Both the position numbers and the translations under genes were made by a program. From Flagellimonas sediminis (GTDB taxonomy: Bacteria > Bacteroidota > Bacteroidia > Flavobacteriales > Flavobacteriaceae), in NCBI RefSeq assembly GCF_010500845.1, contig NZ_JAAAMI010000004.1, forward strand, positions 248,001-312,000: a stretch of 64,000 nt of DNA, in the 5' to 3' direction. This document shows positions 9,437 through 19,192 of this stretch, one piece after another (position 1 is the first letter of the stretch; each line of letters starts with the position of its first letter). The notes beneath the pieces are model-generated. The model had not been told where the DNA came from. It made no database searches and worked only from the letters and a program-made list of their open reading frames with translations.

Positions 9437-10261
9437 TTATTTCTTTCTACGTTCTACGATGTACCTGTTGGTGTCCTTGGTCTTGGAACGGGTCCTGTAA
9501 CCTTTAGCCGGAATACCTTTTCTAGATCTTGGGTGACCTCCTGAAGCCCTACCTTCACCACCACCCATTGGGTGATCCACAGGGTTCATAGCCACTGGCC
9601 TAGTTCTTGGTCTTCTGCCCAACCATCTGCTTCTACCTGCTTTACCAGATACCAACAATTGGTGGTCGGAGTTGGAAACAGCTCCTACGGTAGCCAAACA
9701 AGTGGCCAATACCATACGGGTTTCACCAGAAGGCAATTTAATGGTTACGAACTTACCGTCCTTTGCCATCAATTGGGCGAATGTACCGGCACTACGGGCC
9801 ATAACGGCACCTTGACCAGGTCTCAATTCGATACATGAAATAATGGTACCCAACGGAATCTCACCCAATGGAAGTGCATTTCCAATTTCAGGGGCTGATC
9901 CAGTTCCGGATTGAATGGCTTGACCCACTTGCAATCCGTTTTGGGCGATCACATATCTTTTTTCACCATCTGCGTACTCTACCAAGGCAATAAATGCAGT
10001 TCTGTTGGGATCGTACTGGATAGACTGCACGGTGGCATCCACTCCTTGTTTATCCCTTTTGAAATCGATAATACGATATCTTCTCTTATGACCCCCACCA
10101 ATATGGCGCATGGTCATTTTACCTTGACTGTTCCTACCACCTGTTCTTTTTAACGGAGCAAGCAAGCTTTTCTCCGGCTTATCAGTAGTAATCGCGTCAA
10201 ATCCGTTTACTACTCTAAAACGCTGACCAGGGGTTATCGGTTTTAATTTTCTAACTGACAT
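9437..10261 (-). CDS. rplB: 50S ribosomal protein L2
   Basis: L2 is a core 50S protein needed for subunit association and peptidyl transferase activity. The 274-residue product carries the near-universal C-terminal motif [17 protein letters not shown], including the His linked to peptidyl transfer, and ends in a basic tail. Length and context (rplW before, rpsS after) are standard. Confidence 0.97.
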   Translation of the reverse strand: MSVRKLKPITPGQRFRVVNGFDAITTDKPEKSLLAPLKRTGGRNSQGKMTMRHIGGGHKRRYRIIDFKRDKQGVDATVQSIQYDPNRTAFIALVEYADGEKRYVIAQNGLQVGQAIQSGTGSAPEIGNALPLGEIPLGTIISCIELRPGQGAVMARSAGTFAQLMAKDGKFVTIKLPSGETRMVLATCLATVGAVSNSDHQLLVSGKAGRSRWLGRRPRTRPVAMNPVDHPMGGGEGRASGGHPRSRKGIPAKGYRTRSKTKDTNRYIVERRKK

Positions 10262-10270
10262 CTCTTGTCT

Positions 10271-10561
10271 TTATAGATTATTGTAAAAATCAATAATATC
10301 ACCTTCGGCAACATCAACGATCGCCTTTTTCAAGGCATTCGTTTTTCCATGTTGGATTCCGGTTTTTGTATAGCGACTCTTACGCGTTGGACCGTAGTTC
10401 ATGGTTCGAACTTTTTCCACAGAAACACCATAAGTAGCCTCTACCGCAGCCTTGATTTCCAACTTGTTGGCCTTTGGGTCAACAAAGAAACCATAGCGAT
10501 TGTGTAGCTCGCTGTCAGCGGTCATTTTTTCCGTAATGATCGGTTTTATCAACACACTCAT
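10271..10561 (-). CDS. rplW: 50S ribosomal protein L23
   Basis: L23 lies at the tunnel exit and is the main docking site for trigger factor and SRP. The 96-residue product starts MSVLIKPIITEKMTADSE and has the AVEATYGVSVEKVRTMNYGP segment. It is 7 bases downstream of rplD and 9 bases before rplB. Confidence 0.97.
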   Translation of the reverse strand: MSVLIKPIITEKMTADSELHNRYGFFVDPKANKLEIKAAVEATYGVSVEKVRTMNYGPTRKSRYTKTGIQHGKTNALKKAIVDVAEGDIIDFYNNL

Positions 10562-10568
10562 GATTTTC

Positions 10569-11198
10569 TTATTTCTTTAGATTCGATTCAATTCCTTCCA
10601 AAGCACTTTCAGTAAGCACTACACTGTTCGCGTGAACAATTTTGTAAGTGTTTAATTCTGAACCAGTTACAACTTCGGAACGCTCCAAATTACGCGACGA
10701 CAAATATACGTTATTATTTGTATCGCCCAACACAATAAGAGACTTTTTATTTTCTAATCCCAATGAAGTCAAGAAACTAACGAATTGCTTGGTCTTTGGA
10801 GCCTCAAAATTGAAATCCTCAACCACTACCAAAGCGTTCTCTTTAGACTTAAGGCTCAAGGCAGATTTTCTGGCCAAACGCTTAAGGTTCTTGTTCAACT
10901 TTTGGGAATAATCCTTTGGCCTAGGACCGAACACACGACCACCGCCTCTAAAAACCGGAGACTTGATGCTACCAGCCCTAGCGGTACCAGTACCTTTTTG
11001 CTTTTTAAGCTTTCGGGTACTTCCGGAGATCTCCCCTCTTTCTTTGGCTTTGTGGGTTCCTTGTCTTTGGTGGGCCAAATATTGCTTAACATCCAAATAA
11101 ATGGCATGCTCATTGGGCTCAATGGCGAAAACCTCATCAGAAAGCTCTACCTTTCTTCCGGTCTCTTTTCCTGTGATATCTAATACTGCTACCTTCAT
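10569..11198 (-). CDS. rplD: 50S ribosomal protein L4
   Basis: L4 reaches into the peptide tunnel and, in gammaproteobacteria, represses its own S10 operon by binding the leader. The ATG at 11198 ([17 protein letters not shown]) gives 209 residues. Its start codon shares one base with the rplC stop. The tunnel loop region [18 protein letters not shown] and the following [10 protein letters not shown] are typical of L4. An upstream in-frame start would lie inside rplC and is not credible. Confidence 0.96.
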   Translation of the reverse strand: MKVAVLDITGKETGRKVELSDEVFAIEPNEHAIYLDVKQYLAHQRQGTHKAKERGEISGSTRKLKKQKGTGTARAGSIKSPVFRGGGRVFGPRPKDYSQKLNKNLKRLARKSALSLKSKENALVVVEDFNFEAPKTKQFVSFLTSLGLENKKSLIVLGDTNNNVYLSSRNLERSEVVTGSELNTYKIVHANSVVLTESALEGIESNLKK

Positions 11199-11821
11199 TA
11201 TTGCCACCTTTGAATAGTTACGTATGAATTTTTGTGACCCGGTACACATCCTTTAACAACCAAGATGTTTTTCTCTGGAACCACTTTCAATACTCTTAAG
11301 TTTTGTACAGTCACTCTATCACCACCCATTCTACCGGCCATTTTCATTCCTTTGAAAACTCTGGCAGGATAAGAAGCAGCACCTATGGAACCTGGAGCTC
11401 TCAACCTGTTATGCTGACCGTGGGTTGATTGACCAACACCACCAAAACCATGACGCTTAACAACACCTTGGAAACCTTTTCCTTTGGATGTACCTACCAC
11501 GTCAACAAACTCTCCTTCAAGAAAAATGTCAACACCTACGGTGTCTCCCAATTTGTATTCTCCTTCAAATCCTTGGAACTCAATGACTTGTTTTTTGGTA
11601 GAAGTACCTGCTTTCTTAAAGTGACCTGTTTCGGCCTTGTTAGCATGTCTTTCTGCCTTGTCATCGAAACCAAGTTGAAGGGCCTTGTACCCGTCAACCT
11701 CTTCGGTTCTGACTTGGGTAACCACACATGGTCCAGCTTCAATAACGGTACATGGAACGTTTTTTCCATTCTCGTCAAAAATGCTGGTCATGCCGATTTT
11801 TCTTCCTATTAACCCAGACAT
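11198..11821 (-). CDS. rplC: 50S ribosomal protein L3
   Basis: L3 starts 50S assembly and lies near the peptidyl transferase centre. The 207-residue product begins [19 protein letters not shown] and contains [18 protein letters not shown], the conserved loop that approaches the active site. It is preceded by an exceptional 219-base gap after rpsJ that contains terminator-like and other hairpins, and it overlaps rplD by one base. Confidence 0.97.
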   Translation of the reverse strand: MSGLIGRKIGMTSIFDENGKNVPCTVIEAGPCVVTQVRTEEVDGYKALQLGFDDKAERHANKAETGHFKKAGTSTKKQVIEFQGFEGEYKLGDTVGVDIFLEGEFVDVVGTSKGKGFQGVVKRHGFGGVGQSTHGQHNRLRAPGSIGAASYPARVFKGMKMAGRMGGDRVTVQNLRVLKVVPEKNILVVKGCVPGHKNSYVTIQRWQ

Positions 11822-12040
11822 ATTTATTAATTATTAATTGATTACTTTTTGTTACGCCAATCACTTGGCAAAAAAATTGGGTCAAGAAAATAATTCTGCT
11901 CTGACCCAGATTTTTTTTTCTTTCTCCGTTTTTCCCGGACCATCGTCAGGGACATGTTTTTTTTTAGTTCTAAGTTTTAAGTTGACAGTTTTAAATCACT
12001 TTCTAAGTGCAAAAACCTTTAACCCAATACTCAAAACCTA
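11822..12040 (-). promoter_or_regulatory. Structured rpsJ-rplC leader inside ribosomal operon
   Basis: This is the largest gap in the supercluster. Read on the transcribed minus strand it holds, in order, a hairpin (CCC t GAC gatg GTC c GGG, 11934-11951), an intrinsic-terminator-like hairpin with T tract (11870-11908), and a five-base-pair hairpin GCCAA-GTGA-TTGGC (11856-11869) whose loop fits the GNRA tetraloop rule. No TAnnTTTG box lies downstream of the terminator-like element, so rplC and the genes after it appear to depend on read-through. I infer an attenuation or r-protein-responsive leader, perhaps for L3 or L4; it matches no leader I can name. Confidence 0.5.
11870..11908 (-). terminator. 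Terminator-like hairpin between rpsJ and rplC
   Basis: On the minus strand TGGGTCA pairs with TGACCCA (7 base pairs, 17-base loop) and is followed by A and seven T. On the plus strand the same stem is followed by GA and nine T, so it could act in both directions. It lies in mid-operon, which suggests a regulated attenuator rather than an end point. Confidence 0.55.
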
Positions 12041-12346
12041 TCAGACCTTGATCTCAACCTCAACTCCACTAGGAAGCTCAAGCTTCATGAGGGCGTCGAT
12101 GGTTTTTGATGAAGAGCTATAAATGTCCAAAAGTCTCTTGTAAGAGCTCAATTCGAACTGCTCTCTAGATTTTTTGTTCACATGGGGTGAACGCAAAACC
12201 GTAAATATCTTCTTGTTCGTTGGCAATGGAATAGGTCCCGTTACCACCGCACCAGTGGTTTTCACTGTTTTCACGATCTTTTCAGCAGATTTGTCCACCA
12301 AATTGTGATCGTAAGACTTCAATTTAATTCTAATTTTTTGACTCAT
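12041..12346 (-). CDS. rpsJ: 30S ribosomal protein S10
   Basis: S10 is a 30S head protein that also partners NusB in transcription antitermination. The 101-residue product begins [20 protein letters not shown] and holds [21 protein letters not shown], both classic S10 segments. It follows fusA by 11 bases with no tuf gene between, as is usual in Bacteroidota, and is separated from rplC by the 219-base leader. Confidence 0.97.
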   Translation of the reverse strand: MSQKIRIKLKSYDHNLVDKSAEKIVKTVKTTGAVVTGPIPLPTNKKIFTVLRSPHVNKKSREQFELSSYKRLLDIYSSSSKTIDALMKLELPSGVEVEIKV

Positions 12347-12357
12347 CTTGCTGATAA

Positions 12358-14484
12358 TTATGCTGTTATTCCTTTGGCAGCTTTGATCACTTCCTCTGCA
12401 ATGTTGGAAGGGGTCTCGGCATAGTGTGAAAATTCCATAGTGGATGTAGCCCTTCCCGAAGACAAGGTCCTCAAGGAAGTTACGTATCCGAACATTTCAG
12501 AAAGTGGTACTTCAGCTTTGATAACCTTTGCACCGGCCCTATCGTCCATGTTGTTTACTTGTCCCCTTCTACGGTTCAAGTCACCTACAATATCACCCAT
12601 ATTCTCCTCTGGTGTAAGAACCTCCAATTTCATGATTGGTTCCATCAACACCGCCTTGGCAGCTTTGGCAGCCGACTTATAGCCCAATTTTGCAGCCAAT
12701 TCGAAGGACAACGAATCAGAATCCACAGGGTGGAAAGATCCATCGATAAGGGTAATTTTCATACTATCCATCTCAAATCCGGCCAAAGGTCCGTTTTTCA
12801 TGGCTTCCCTGAATCCTTTTTCTACGGATGGCACATATTCTTTAGGAATGTTACCTCCTTTGATTTCGTTTACAAACTCCAATCCAACTTTACCTTCAGC
12901 AGCAGGTTCCATTGCGAAAACGATATCCGCAAATTTACCACGACCACCGGTCTGTTTCTTATAAACCTCTCTATGGTTCGCTTTGGCAGTAAGGGCTTCC
13001 TTGTACTCTACCTGAGGCTTACCTTGGTTTACCTCTACCTTGAACTCACGTCTCAAACGATCCACGATGATGTCCAAGTGAAGCTCACCCATACCAGAAA
13101 TAATGGTCTGACCCGAAGCTTCATCGGTTTTCACCTGGAAGGTTGGATCTTCTTCGGCCAATTTGGCCAAAGCCATACCCATTTTATCAACATCCGCCTT
13201 GGTCTTTGGCTCAACAGCGATACCGATCACTGGATCAGGGAACTGCATGCTTTCCAAAACGATTGGGTGTTTTTCATCAGAAAGGGTATCCCCGGTTTTG
13301 ATATCCTTGAATCCAACAGCCGCACCAATATCTCCAGCCTCGATGAACTCGATGGCATTTTGTTTGTTGGCGTGCATTTGATAGATACGGGAGATACGCT
13401 CTTTGTTACCAGAACGGTTGTTCAAAATATATGAACCTGCATCCAAGTGACCAGAATAAGCCCTGAAGAATGCCAAACGCCCTACGAAAGGATCGGTAGC
13501 AATCTTAAATGCCAATGCGGCAAAAGGCTCTTTTGGGTCTGGTTTTCTTCTTTCTTCTTTTTCAGTATCAGGGTTAATACCGATAATAGCCTCTTTATCC
13601 ATTGGAGAAGGCAAGTAACGGCAAACAGCATCCAATAGGAACTGAACCCCTTTGTTTTTGAAGGAAGAACCACAGATCATTGGGATAATGGCCCTATCCA
13701 TTACAGCGGCACGAAGTGCAGCGTGGATTTCATTCTCGGAGATGGAATCTTCATCTTCGAAGAATTTTTCCATCAAAGCCTCATCATATTCAGCCACCGC
13801 CTCGATCAAAGCAGCTCTATATTCCCTTACTTCAGCTTCCATATCGGCAGGAATATCCACAACATCAAAAGTAGATCCGAAGTTGTCATCATGCCATACA
13901 ATAGCCCTGTTCTTCACTAGGTCTACGATACCTTTGAAATCTGCCTCATCACCAATTGGTAATACAATTGGTACAGAGTTTGATCCCAACATTTCGCGAA
14001 CTTGTTTACACACATTCAAGAAGTTAGATCCTTGACGGTCCATTTTGTTCACGAAACCGATACGTGGCACTTTATAGTTATCGGCCAACCTCCAGTTGGT
14101 TTCAGATTGTGGCTCAACACCGTCAACGGCACTGAACAAAAACACCAATCCGTCCAATACACGTAAAGAACGGTTTACCTCAACGGTAAAGTCCACGTGT
14201 CCGGGAGTATCGATAATATTAAAGTGGTATGATTTTGCATCTTCAGTTGGTTTCCCTTGCTCTGTTGGGAACTGCCAAGAACAAGTGGTAGCAGCCGAAG
14301 TAATGGTAATACCACGTTCCTGCTCTTGCTCCATCCAGTCCATAGTGGCAGCACCATCGTGCACCTCACCAATCTTGTGGCTCACACCTGTATAGAAAAG
14401 AATACGCTCAGTAGTAGTTGTTTTTCCAGCATCAATGTGTGCTGCAATACCTATATTCCTTGTGTATTTTAAATCTCTTGACAT
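12358..14484 (-). CDS. fusA: Elongation factor G
   Basis: EF-G is the GTPase that drives translocation on the ribosome and, with RRF, ribosome recycling. The 708-residue product has all GTPase motifs: [11 protein letters not shown] (residues about 15-25), DTPGHVDF and NKMD, then the domain II-V region typical of EF-G. It lies in the rpsL-rpsG-fusA str operon order, 6 bases after rpsG. Confidence 0.98.
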   Translation of the reverse strand: MSRDLKYTRNIGIAAHIDAGKTTTTERILFYTGVSHKIGEVHDGAATMDWMEQEQERGITITSAATTCSWQFPTEQGKPTEDAKSYHFNIIDTPGHVDFTVEVNRSLRVLDGLVFLFSAVDGVEPQSETNWRLADNYKVPRIGFVNKMDRQGSNFLNVCKQVREMLGSNSVPIVLPIGDEADFKGIVDLVKNRAIVWHDDNFGSTFDVVDIPADMEAEVREYRAALIEAVAEYDEALMEKFFEDEDSISENEIHAALRAAVMDRAIIPMICGSSFKNKGVQFLLDAVCRYLPSPMDKEAIIGINPDTEKEERRKPDPKEPFAALAFKIATDPFVGRLAFFRAYSGHLDAGSYILNNRSGNKERISRIYQMHANKQNAIEFIEAGDIGAAVGFKDIKTGDTLSDEKHPIVLESMQFPDPVIGIAVEPKTKADVDKMGMALAKLAEEDPTFQVKTDEASGQTIISGMGELHLDIIVDRLRREFKVEVNQGKPQVEYKEALTAKANHREVYKKQTGGRGKFADIVFAMEPAAEGKVGLEFVNEIKGGNIPKEYVPSVEKGFREAMKNGPLAGFEMDSMKITLIDGSFHPVDSDSLSFELAAKLGYKSAAKAAKAVLMEPIMKLEVLTPEENMGDIVGDLNRRRGQVNNMDDRAGAKVIKAEVPLSEMFGYVTSLRTLSSGRATSTMEFSHYAETPSNIAEEVIKAAKGITA

Positions 14485-14490
14485 TTCTGA

Positions 14491-14967
14491 TTAAAATCTA
14501 AAGTGTGAGAATGCTTTGTTGGCCTCGGCCATTTTGTGGGTATCAACCCTCTTCTTCACGGCAGCACCTTCTTCTTTGGCAGCAGCCAATATTTCGGAAG
14601 CCAACTTTTGGGCCATGGATTTCTCGTTACGCTTTCTGGAGTAACTGATCAACCATTTCATGGCAGTGGATATTTTTCTGTCCGGACGAATCTGCATTGG
14701 AATCTGGAATGTAGCGCCACCAACCCTTCTACTTCTTACTTCTACGTGCGGCATTACATTGGAAAGGGCATCTTTCCATAGCTCCAAGGCTGTTTTCTCC
14801 TCGTCGGTCTTTTTCTGGTCAACAATATCGATTGCATCGTAGAAAATCTTGAATGCAATTGACTTTTTACCATCCCACATCATCATGTTCACAAAACGTG
14901 TAACAAGTTGATCGTTAAATCTTGGGTCTGGCAATAACGGTCTTTTCTTTGCCTGCTTTTTTCTCAT
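14491..14967 (-). CDS. rpsG: 30S ribosomal protein S7
   Basis: S7 is a primary assembly protein of the 30S head, near the tRNA exit site. The 158-residue product begins [19 protein letters not shown] and contains [20 protein letters not shown] and the conserved AIKWLI-like stretch (here [20 protein letters not shown]). It lies between rpsL and fusA. Confidence 0.97.
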   Translation of the reverse strand: MRKKQAKKRPLLPDPRFNDQLVTRFVNMMMWDGKKSIAFKIFYDAIDIVDQKKTDEEKTALELWKDALSNVMPHVEVRSRRVGGATFQIPMQIRPDRKISTAMKWLISYSRKRNEKSMAQKLASEILAAAKEEGAAVKKRVDTHKMAEANKAFSHFRF

Positions 14968-14986
14968 CGCTTCTTCTTAAAGTTGA

Positions 14987-15361
14987 TTACTTTTTAGGAC
15001 GCTTAGCACCATATTTTGAACGACGCTGTGTTCTACCGGCAACACCGGCAGTATCCAACGCACCGCGAACGATATGGTATCGAACACCAGGCAAATCCTT
15101 TACTCTTCCGCCCCTTACCAATACTATCGAGTGCTCTTGAAGGTTGTGTCCCTCTCCAGGGATGTAGGCATTCACCTCTTTACCGTTGGTCAACCTTACC
15201 CTGGCAACTTTACGCATTGCAGAGTTTGGTTTCTTCGGTGTAGTGGTATACACACGCGTACAAACCCCTCTTCTTTGAGGACACGAATCCAAAGCAGCCG
15301 ATTTACTCTTCTTGGTAATCGTGGCCCTTCCTTTTCGTACTAATTGTGAAATTGTTGGCAT
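14987..15361 (-). CDS. rpsL: 30S ribosomal protein S12
   Basis: S12 monitors codon-anticodon pairing at the decoding site. The 124-residue product carries [18 protein letters not shown] and [17 protein letters not shown]. The two Lys positions that change in streptomycin-resistant mutants (about K42-43 and K87 in E. coli numbering) appear wild type, and the Asp modified by RimO elsewhere is present. It is the first gene of the supercluster, 44 bases from the promoter's -7 box. Confidence 0.97.
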   Translation of the reverse strand: MPTISQLVRKGRATITKKSKSAALDSCPQRRGVCTRVYTTTPKKPNSAMRKVARVRLTNGKEVNAYIPGEGHNLQEHSIVLVRGGRVKDLPGVRYHIVRGALDTAGVAGRTQRRSKYGAKRPKK

Positions 15362-15386
15362 TAAATTTCTTTTAAAAACTGAATAA

Positions 15387-15401
15387 CCCTCATTTTGAGG
15401 G
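15387..15401 (-). other. Hairpin at the predicted 5' end of the ribosomal mRNA
   Basis: CCCTCA pairs with TGAGGG around a three-base TTT loop, a perfect 6-base-pair stem. The -7 box of the ribosomal promoter ends 4 bases away, so this hairpin should lie at about +1 to +15 of the transcript. It could protect the long mRNA from 5' decay or act in initial transcription control; both are inference. Confidence 0.45.
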
Positions 15402-15404
15402 CTG

Positions 15405-15435
15405 CAAATGTAGTGATATTTCGGAATAATTCAAA
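15405..15435 (-). promoter_or_regulatory. Promoter of the ribosomal supercluster
   Basis: Read on the minus strand this is TTTG (15432-15435), exactly 19 bases, then TACATTTG (15405-15412). That is a perfect fit to the Bacteroidota housekeeping promoter (TTTG, 19 bases, TAnnTTTG). The predicted start is near 15398-15401, giving a leader of about 40 bases to the rpsL ATG at 15361. Confidence 0.8.
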
Positions 15436-15733
15436 TGGATGGGAATTAATTTTACACCTGGCCGAAAAAAAACTTTCCAGGGGAAAACCAACGAATGGCA
15501 AAAACAGGCCTGTAATCTTCTATAAAAATATTGAACTCTAATCTTAAATGACCATTCTCCATTCAAGTTGGGAAAATAATTCTTGTTCTTACCAATTCAA
15601 TTTTGAACCCTAGAAGCAAATTATATAATAAGGTATACAACCCATTTTAACATCATGTTAATTTTAACTTAAGCCTTTTTGAACGCAATAAGGCTCTTTA
15701 AATGTCGTCAAAAAAAATCATTTCCACATCTGC

Positions 15734-15764
15734 CAAAGTTAGACCCCTAGTATTTGCGGGGCAA
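15734..15764 (-). promoter_or_regulatory. Possible distal promoter toward ribosomal operon
   Basis: On the minus strand there is TTG (15762-15764), 20 bases, then TAACTTTG (15734-15741). This fits the Bacteroidota consensus. It would give a leader of about 365 bases before rpsL, or an independent short RNA. Confidence 0.3.
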
Positions 15765-15800
15765 GCAAGGGATAATTTGCATTAAGATCAATTCACCCCC

Positions 15801-15813
15801 CTGCAAATTGCAG
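15801..15813. promoter_or_regulatory. Palindrome CTGCAAATTGCAG upstream of susC
   Basis: This is a perfect 6-base dyad around one central base. Its GCAAATT half is also repeated inverted at 15774-15780 (AATTTGC). It is 134 bases before the susC ATG. It could be an operator for the uptake operon, but no regulator is linked. Confidence 0.3.
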
Positions 15814-15946
15814 ACTTATCAATCATTCATAAACATTTTGCACTTATTGCATTTAGAGAGGGACTCTTAAAGATTTTATAAAATTAGTTTGGATTATTAA
15901 CATGAAATTATGATTTTAGCCCTCAGCTAATTCAAATAATTTAACA

Positions 15947-18900
15947 ATGAGAACAAAACTTAATGGATTGTTAACGCTATTATTGGCGTTTGTTGTGCAT
16001 ATATCCTTTGCACAAGACAAGACGATTACAGGTACTGTTACGGATGCCCATGGCCTCCCGCTACCTGGAGTCAACATTGTCGTTGAGGGGACCACTACCG
16101 GTACCCAAACAGATTTTGATGGTAACTATGCAATCAGTGCAAGTGCAGGGCAAACCCTTCTCTTCACTTACATAGGTCAAAAGCCATCCACACGTGTTGT
16201 TGGCGCAGCAAGTGTAATCAATGTGCAAATGGTGGAAGACACCCAGGCCCTTGAAGAAGTAGTTGTTACCGCACAAGGTATCAAGCGCGAGAAGAAAGCC
16301 TTGGGTTACGCCGTATCCTCAGTAGGTGAGGAAGATCTTGAGCAACGTGCGGATGGTGACGTGGCCAGGGTTTTGAGCGGGAAGGCTTCCGGGGTTAACA
16401 TTACAGCCGCCGGTGGTATGGCCGGTTCCGGTACCAACGTTGTAATCAGGGGTTTGAGCTCCTTCAGCGGAAGTAACCAAGCACTTTTCGTAGTAGACGG
16501 TGTACCTTTCAGTAGCGATACCAATGCCGGAGGATTCCTTTCGGGAAACACTGGTTCTTCCAGGTTCTTGGATTTGGACCCTAACAACATTGCCAATGTA
16601 GAAGTGCTGAAAGGTTTGGCTGCGGCCACTCTGTATGGTACACAAGGTAAAAACGGTGTTATCTTGATTACCACTAAAGCCGGTGCAGGTTCAGGTGGTT
16701 CCAAGAAAACAGAGATTACCGTGAACCAATCTTACTTTGTGAACGCGATGGCTTCCTTGCCAGACTACCAAGATGAGTACGGTGGTGGTTTTGACCAAGC
16801 TTTCGGTTGGTTCTTTAGTAACTGGGGACCAAGTTTTAGAAGAGATGGAGTAGCAGGTTGGGGTAACCAGGCTGCCATTGACGACCAAGGTACTGTACCG
16901 CACCCTTATTCCACTACCTCAATTGCCAAAACAAGGGCAGCATTCCCTGAACTTCAAAATGCAAGGTATGCATGGAAACCTTATGACAGCGTTGAGGATT
17001 TCTTCAGTCCAGGTGGTGTTAGCAGTACTTCTGTGAACATTAATGGTGGAACTGCCGATGGCAACACCTCCTTTAACGTGAACACTGGTTACTTGAACGA
17101 TGTGAGCTTTGTACCAGGAAACAAATTGGACAGATTCAATATCTCTGTTGGTGGTAGAAGCAAACTGACGAACAAATTTACCATCAGTGCTGCCATGAAC
17201 TTCTCAAGAACCGACTATACTTCGCCACCAATTGCTGCGAGTAGAGGTAACGGTAGTTTGGGTCTTTCCTTGTTCGGACACGTATTCTTCACACCAAGAA
17301 ACGTGGATTTGATGGGTCTTCCTTATGAAAACCCCATCGATAAATCCAGTGTATATTACCGAAATGGAAATGACATCATCAACCCAAGATGGATTTTGAA
17401 CAACATCTCTAACAACCAGTTGACCAACAGGTTCTTCTGGAATGCGTCAGCCACTTATGCGTTGTCTGACAATTTGGATGTTACCTATAGGGGTGGTATG
17501 GACTTCTACAACGAGAGAAACACACAATACTCCAACAAAGGTGGGGTTGGTTTTACTTCTGCAATTTTCGGATTCCTGAACACATTTGACAACAACAACA
17601 CCATTTGGGATCATTACTTGGCCCTTAACGGTAACTATGACCTATCCGAGAAATTGGGTATGACCTTTACCGCAGGTGCCACTACAAGATCAAATATTTA
17701 TGACAGACAGGGTGTTGCCAGTACAGGACAGTTGGTTTACGGTGTAACACGTCACTTCAACTATTCCAACCAAACACCTATCCAGTATACCGAAAGAAGA
17801 AACATTGCCGGTATTTTAGGTCAGGTAACGTTGGATTATGACAATATGTTATTCTTGACAGGTTCTACCAGGACTGACTGGGTTTCCAACTTGATCACAG
17901 AGAACAACAGTAGAACTTACCCCAGTGGAAGCATCTCCTTCTTGCCTACCGCTGCTTTTCCAGAATTGCAATCGCAAGGCGGTCTTAATTTCTTGAAATT
18001 GAGAGCAGGTGTTGGTTCTTCAGCTACTTTCCCAACTGGTTACCCAACCGTTAGTATTGTTGAGCAAAGCACTCAAGTTTTTGGCGAGGGCGGGGAAACC
18101 ACTACCAACCAGGTTGCTGGATTCAAGGCAAACCCAGATTTGAAACCTGAGCTTTTGACTGAATACGAGCTTGGTTTCGAATCCAAATTTTTCAACAACA
18201 GGGTTTCATTGGATTTCACGTACTTTAACCGTGTGACCAAAGATTTGATCGTTTCAGAACCTCTTTCCCCATCAACTGGCTTTACGTTCACGCAAAGTAA
18301 CGTTGGTAAGATTGAAGGAGATGGTTTTGAAATAGATGCTTCTATCGATTGGTTCCGTAGCGATAGCCCGGGTGGATTCAACTGGAGTACTAGAGCCAAT
18401 TTCTCTACTTACAAACCGGTGGTCACAGAGCAAGAGCAGGACATTATTATCTATGCTGGTAGCTCTACCCTATTTGTTGGTGGTAACGCTGCCATCAAAG
18501 GAAAACCACTAGGATCAATCGTTGGTACTGCCGTTGGCAGGGATGCCGATGGAAACTTCTTGGTGAACGATGTGGGTGACTATGTCATTGTTGAACAAGA
18601 CCTAGATGGCAATGTGCCGATCATTGGGGATCCAAACCCTGATTTCATCAGCAACTTCATCAATAACATTTCTTACAAAAACTGGAACTTCGGTTTCCAA
18701 GTGAACTGGACCAAAGGTGGAGATATGATGTCCAGTACCATTGCTACCTTGTTGGGTCGTGGTTTGATCACCGAAACATTGGATAGGGAAAATACATATA
18801 TCCTTCCTGGTGTGAACCAAACAACAGGTGAACCAAACACCGTTCAAACCAACAACTCATCTTATTACTTCGACAACATTTTGTTCGGTCCTGCCGAGTT

Positions 18901-19168
18901 GAAGATTTACGATGCCTCTGTTGTAAGACTTCAGGAAGTTTCTTTGGGCTATTCATTCCCATCCAAATTTTTGGATAAAACCCCATTCGGTTCTTTGAGC
19001 ATCACCGCACAAGGATTCAACCTATGGTATGAAGCTTACAACACTCCAAAGGGTGCCAGCTTTGACCCGAACGTTCAAGGAGCTGGTATTGGTAACTCTC
19101 AAGGATTTGACTTTATCAACGGTCCTAGTGCCAAAAAATATGGTATAAGCGTCAAAGTAACGTTCTAA
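15947..19168 (+). CDS. SusC/RagA-family TonB-dependent receptor
   Basis: This is an outer membrane receptor that pairs with a SusD lipoprotein to import oligomers under TonB power. The 1073-residue product has a signal peptide ending near residue 22 (HISFAQ) and a carboxypeptidase-regulatory-like domain at about 25-110 (ITGTVTDAHGLPLPGVNIVV). After a TonB-box-like EEVVVTAQG at about 104 comes the SusC plug (VIRGLSSFSGSNQALFVVDG), then a beta barrel ending in VKVTF. It leads a three-gene operon with the SusD gene 24 bases on. No polysaccharide-degrading enzyme, peptidase or SusR-like regulator is linked, so the substrate cannot be named. Confidence 0.95.
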   Translation: MRTKLNGLLTLLLAFVVHISFAQDKTITGTVTDAHGLPLPGVNIVVEGTTTGTQTDFDGNYAISASAGQTLLFTYIGQKPSTRVVGAASVINVQMVEDTQALEEVVVTAQGIKREKKALGYAVSSVGEEDLEQRADGDVARVLSGKASGVNITAAGGMAGSGTNVVIRGLSSFSGSNQALFVVDGVPFSSDTNAGGFLSGNTGSSRFLDLDPNNIANVEVLKGLAAATLYGTQGKNGVILITTKAGAGSGGSKKTEITVNQSYFVNAMASLPDYQDEYGGGFDQAFGWFFSNWGPSFRRDGVAGWGNQAAIDDQGTVPHPYSTTSIAKTRAAFPELQNARYAWKPYDSVEDFFSPGGVSSTSVNINGGTADGNTSFNVNTGYLNDVSFVPGNKLDRFNISVGGRSKLTNKFTISAAMNFSRTDYTSPPIAASRGNGSLGLSLFGHVFFTPRNVDLMGLPYENPIDKSSVYYRNGNDIINPRWILNNISNNQLTNRFFWNASATYALSDNLDVTYRGGMDFYNERNTQYSNKGGVGFTSAIFGFLNTFDNNNTIWDHYLALNGNYDLSEKLGMTFTAGATTRSNIYDRQGVASTGQLVYGVTRHFNYSNQTPIQYTERRNIAGILGQVTLDYDNMLFLTGSTRTDWVSNLITENNSRTYPSGSISFLPTAAFPELQSQGGLNFLKLRAGVGSSATFPTGYPTVSIVEQSTQVFGEGGETTTNQVAGFKANPDLKPELLTEYELGFESKFFNNRVSLDFTYFNRVTKDLIVSEPLSPSTGFTFTQSNVGKIEGDGFEIDASIDWFRSDSPGGFNWSTRANFSTYKPVVTEQEQDIIIYAGSSTLFVGGNAAIKGKPLGSIVGTAVGRDADGNFLVNDVGDYVIVEQDLDGNVPIIGDPNPDFISNFINNISYKNWNFGFQVNWTKGGDMMSSTIATLLGRGLITETLDRENTYILPGVNQTTGEPNTVQTNNSSYYFDNILFGPAELKIYDASVVRLQEVSLGYSFPSKFLDKTPFGSLSITAQGFNLWYEAYNTPKGASFDPNVQGAGIGNSQGFDFINGPSAKKYGISVKVTF

Positions 19169-19192
19169 TCAAAAAAAAATAGCTAAAATATT

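Larger units (their letters stand above)
15362..15946. other. 585-base divergent intergenic region
   Basis: This region separates the minus-strand ribosomal cluster from the plus-strand SusC operon. It holds the ribosomal promoter at its left end, a possible distal minus-strand promoter at 15734-15764, and a 13-base palindrome at 15801-15813. No convincing open reading frame is present. A clear -33/-7 pair for susC is not seen; the nearest fit is TTAGTTTG at 15884-15891, which lacks a -33 partner, so the SusC operon may need an activator. Confidence 0.6.

Noticed and set aside
11822-11869. Independent promoter for rplC after the terminator-like hairpin
   Set aside because: No CAAAnnTA (minus-strand TAnnTTTG) occurs in these bases, so I favour read-through control instead.
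12559-13434. A 291-codon open frame on the plus strand
   Set aside because: It lies wholly opposite fusA, has no family similarity and reflects codon bias of the real gene.
15672-15695. AGCCTT/AAGGCT hairpin in the large intergenic region
   Set aside because: It is only six base pairs with a 12-base loop and no T tract. No transcript is known to end there, so I do not call it a terminator.
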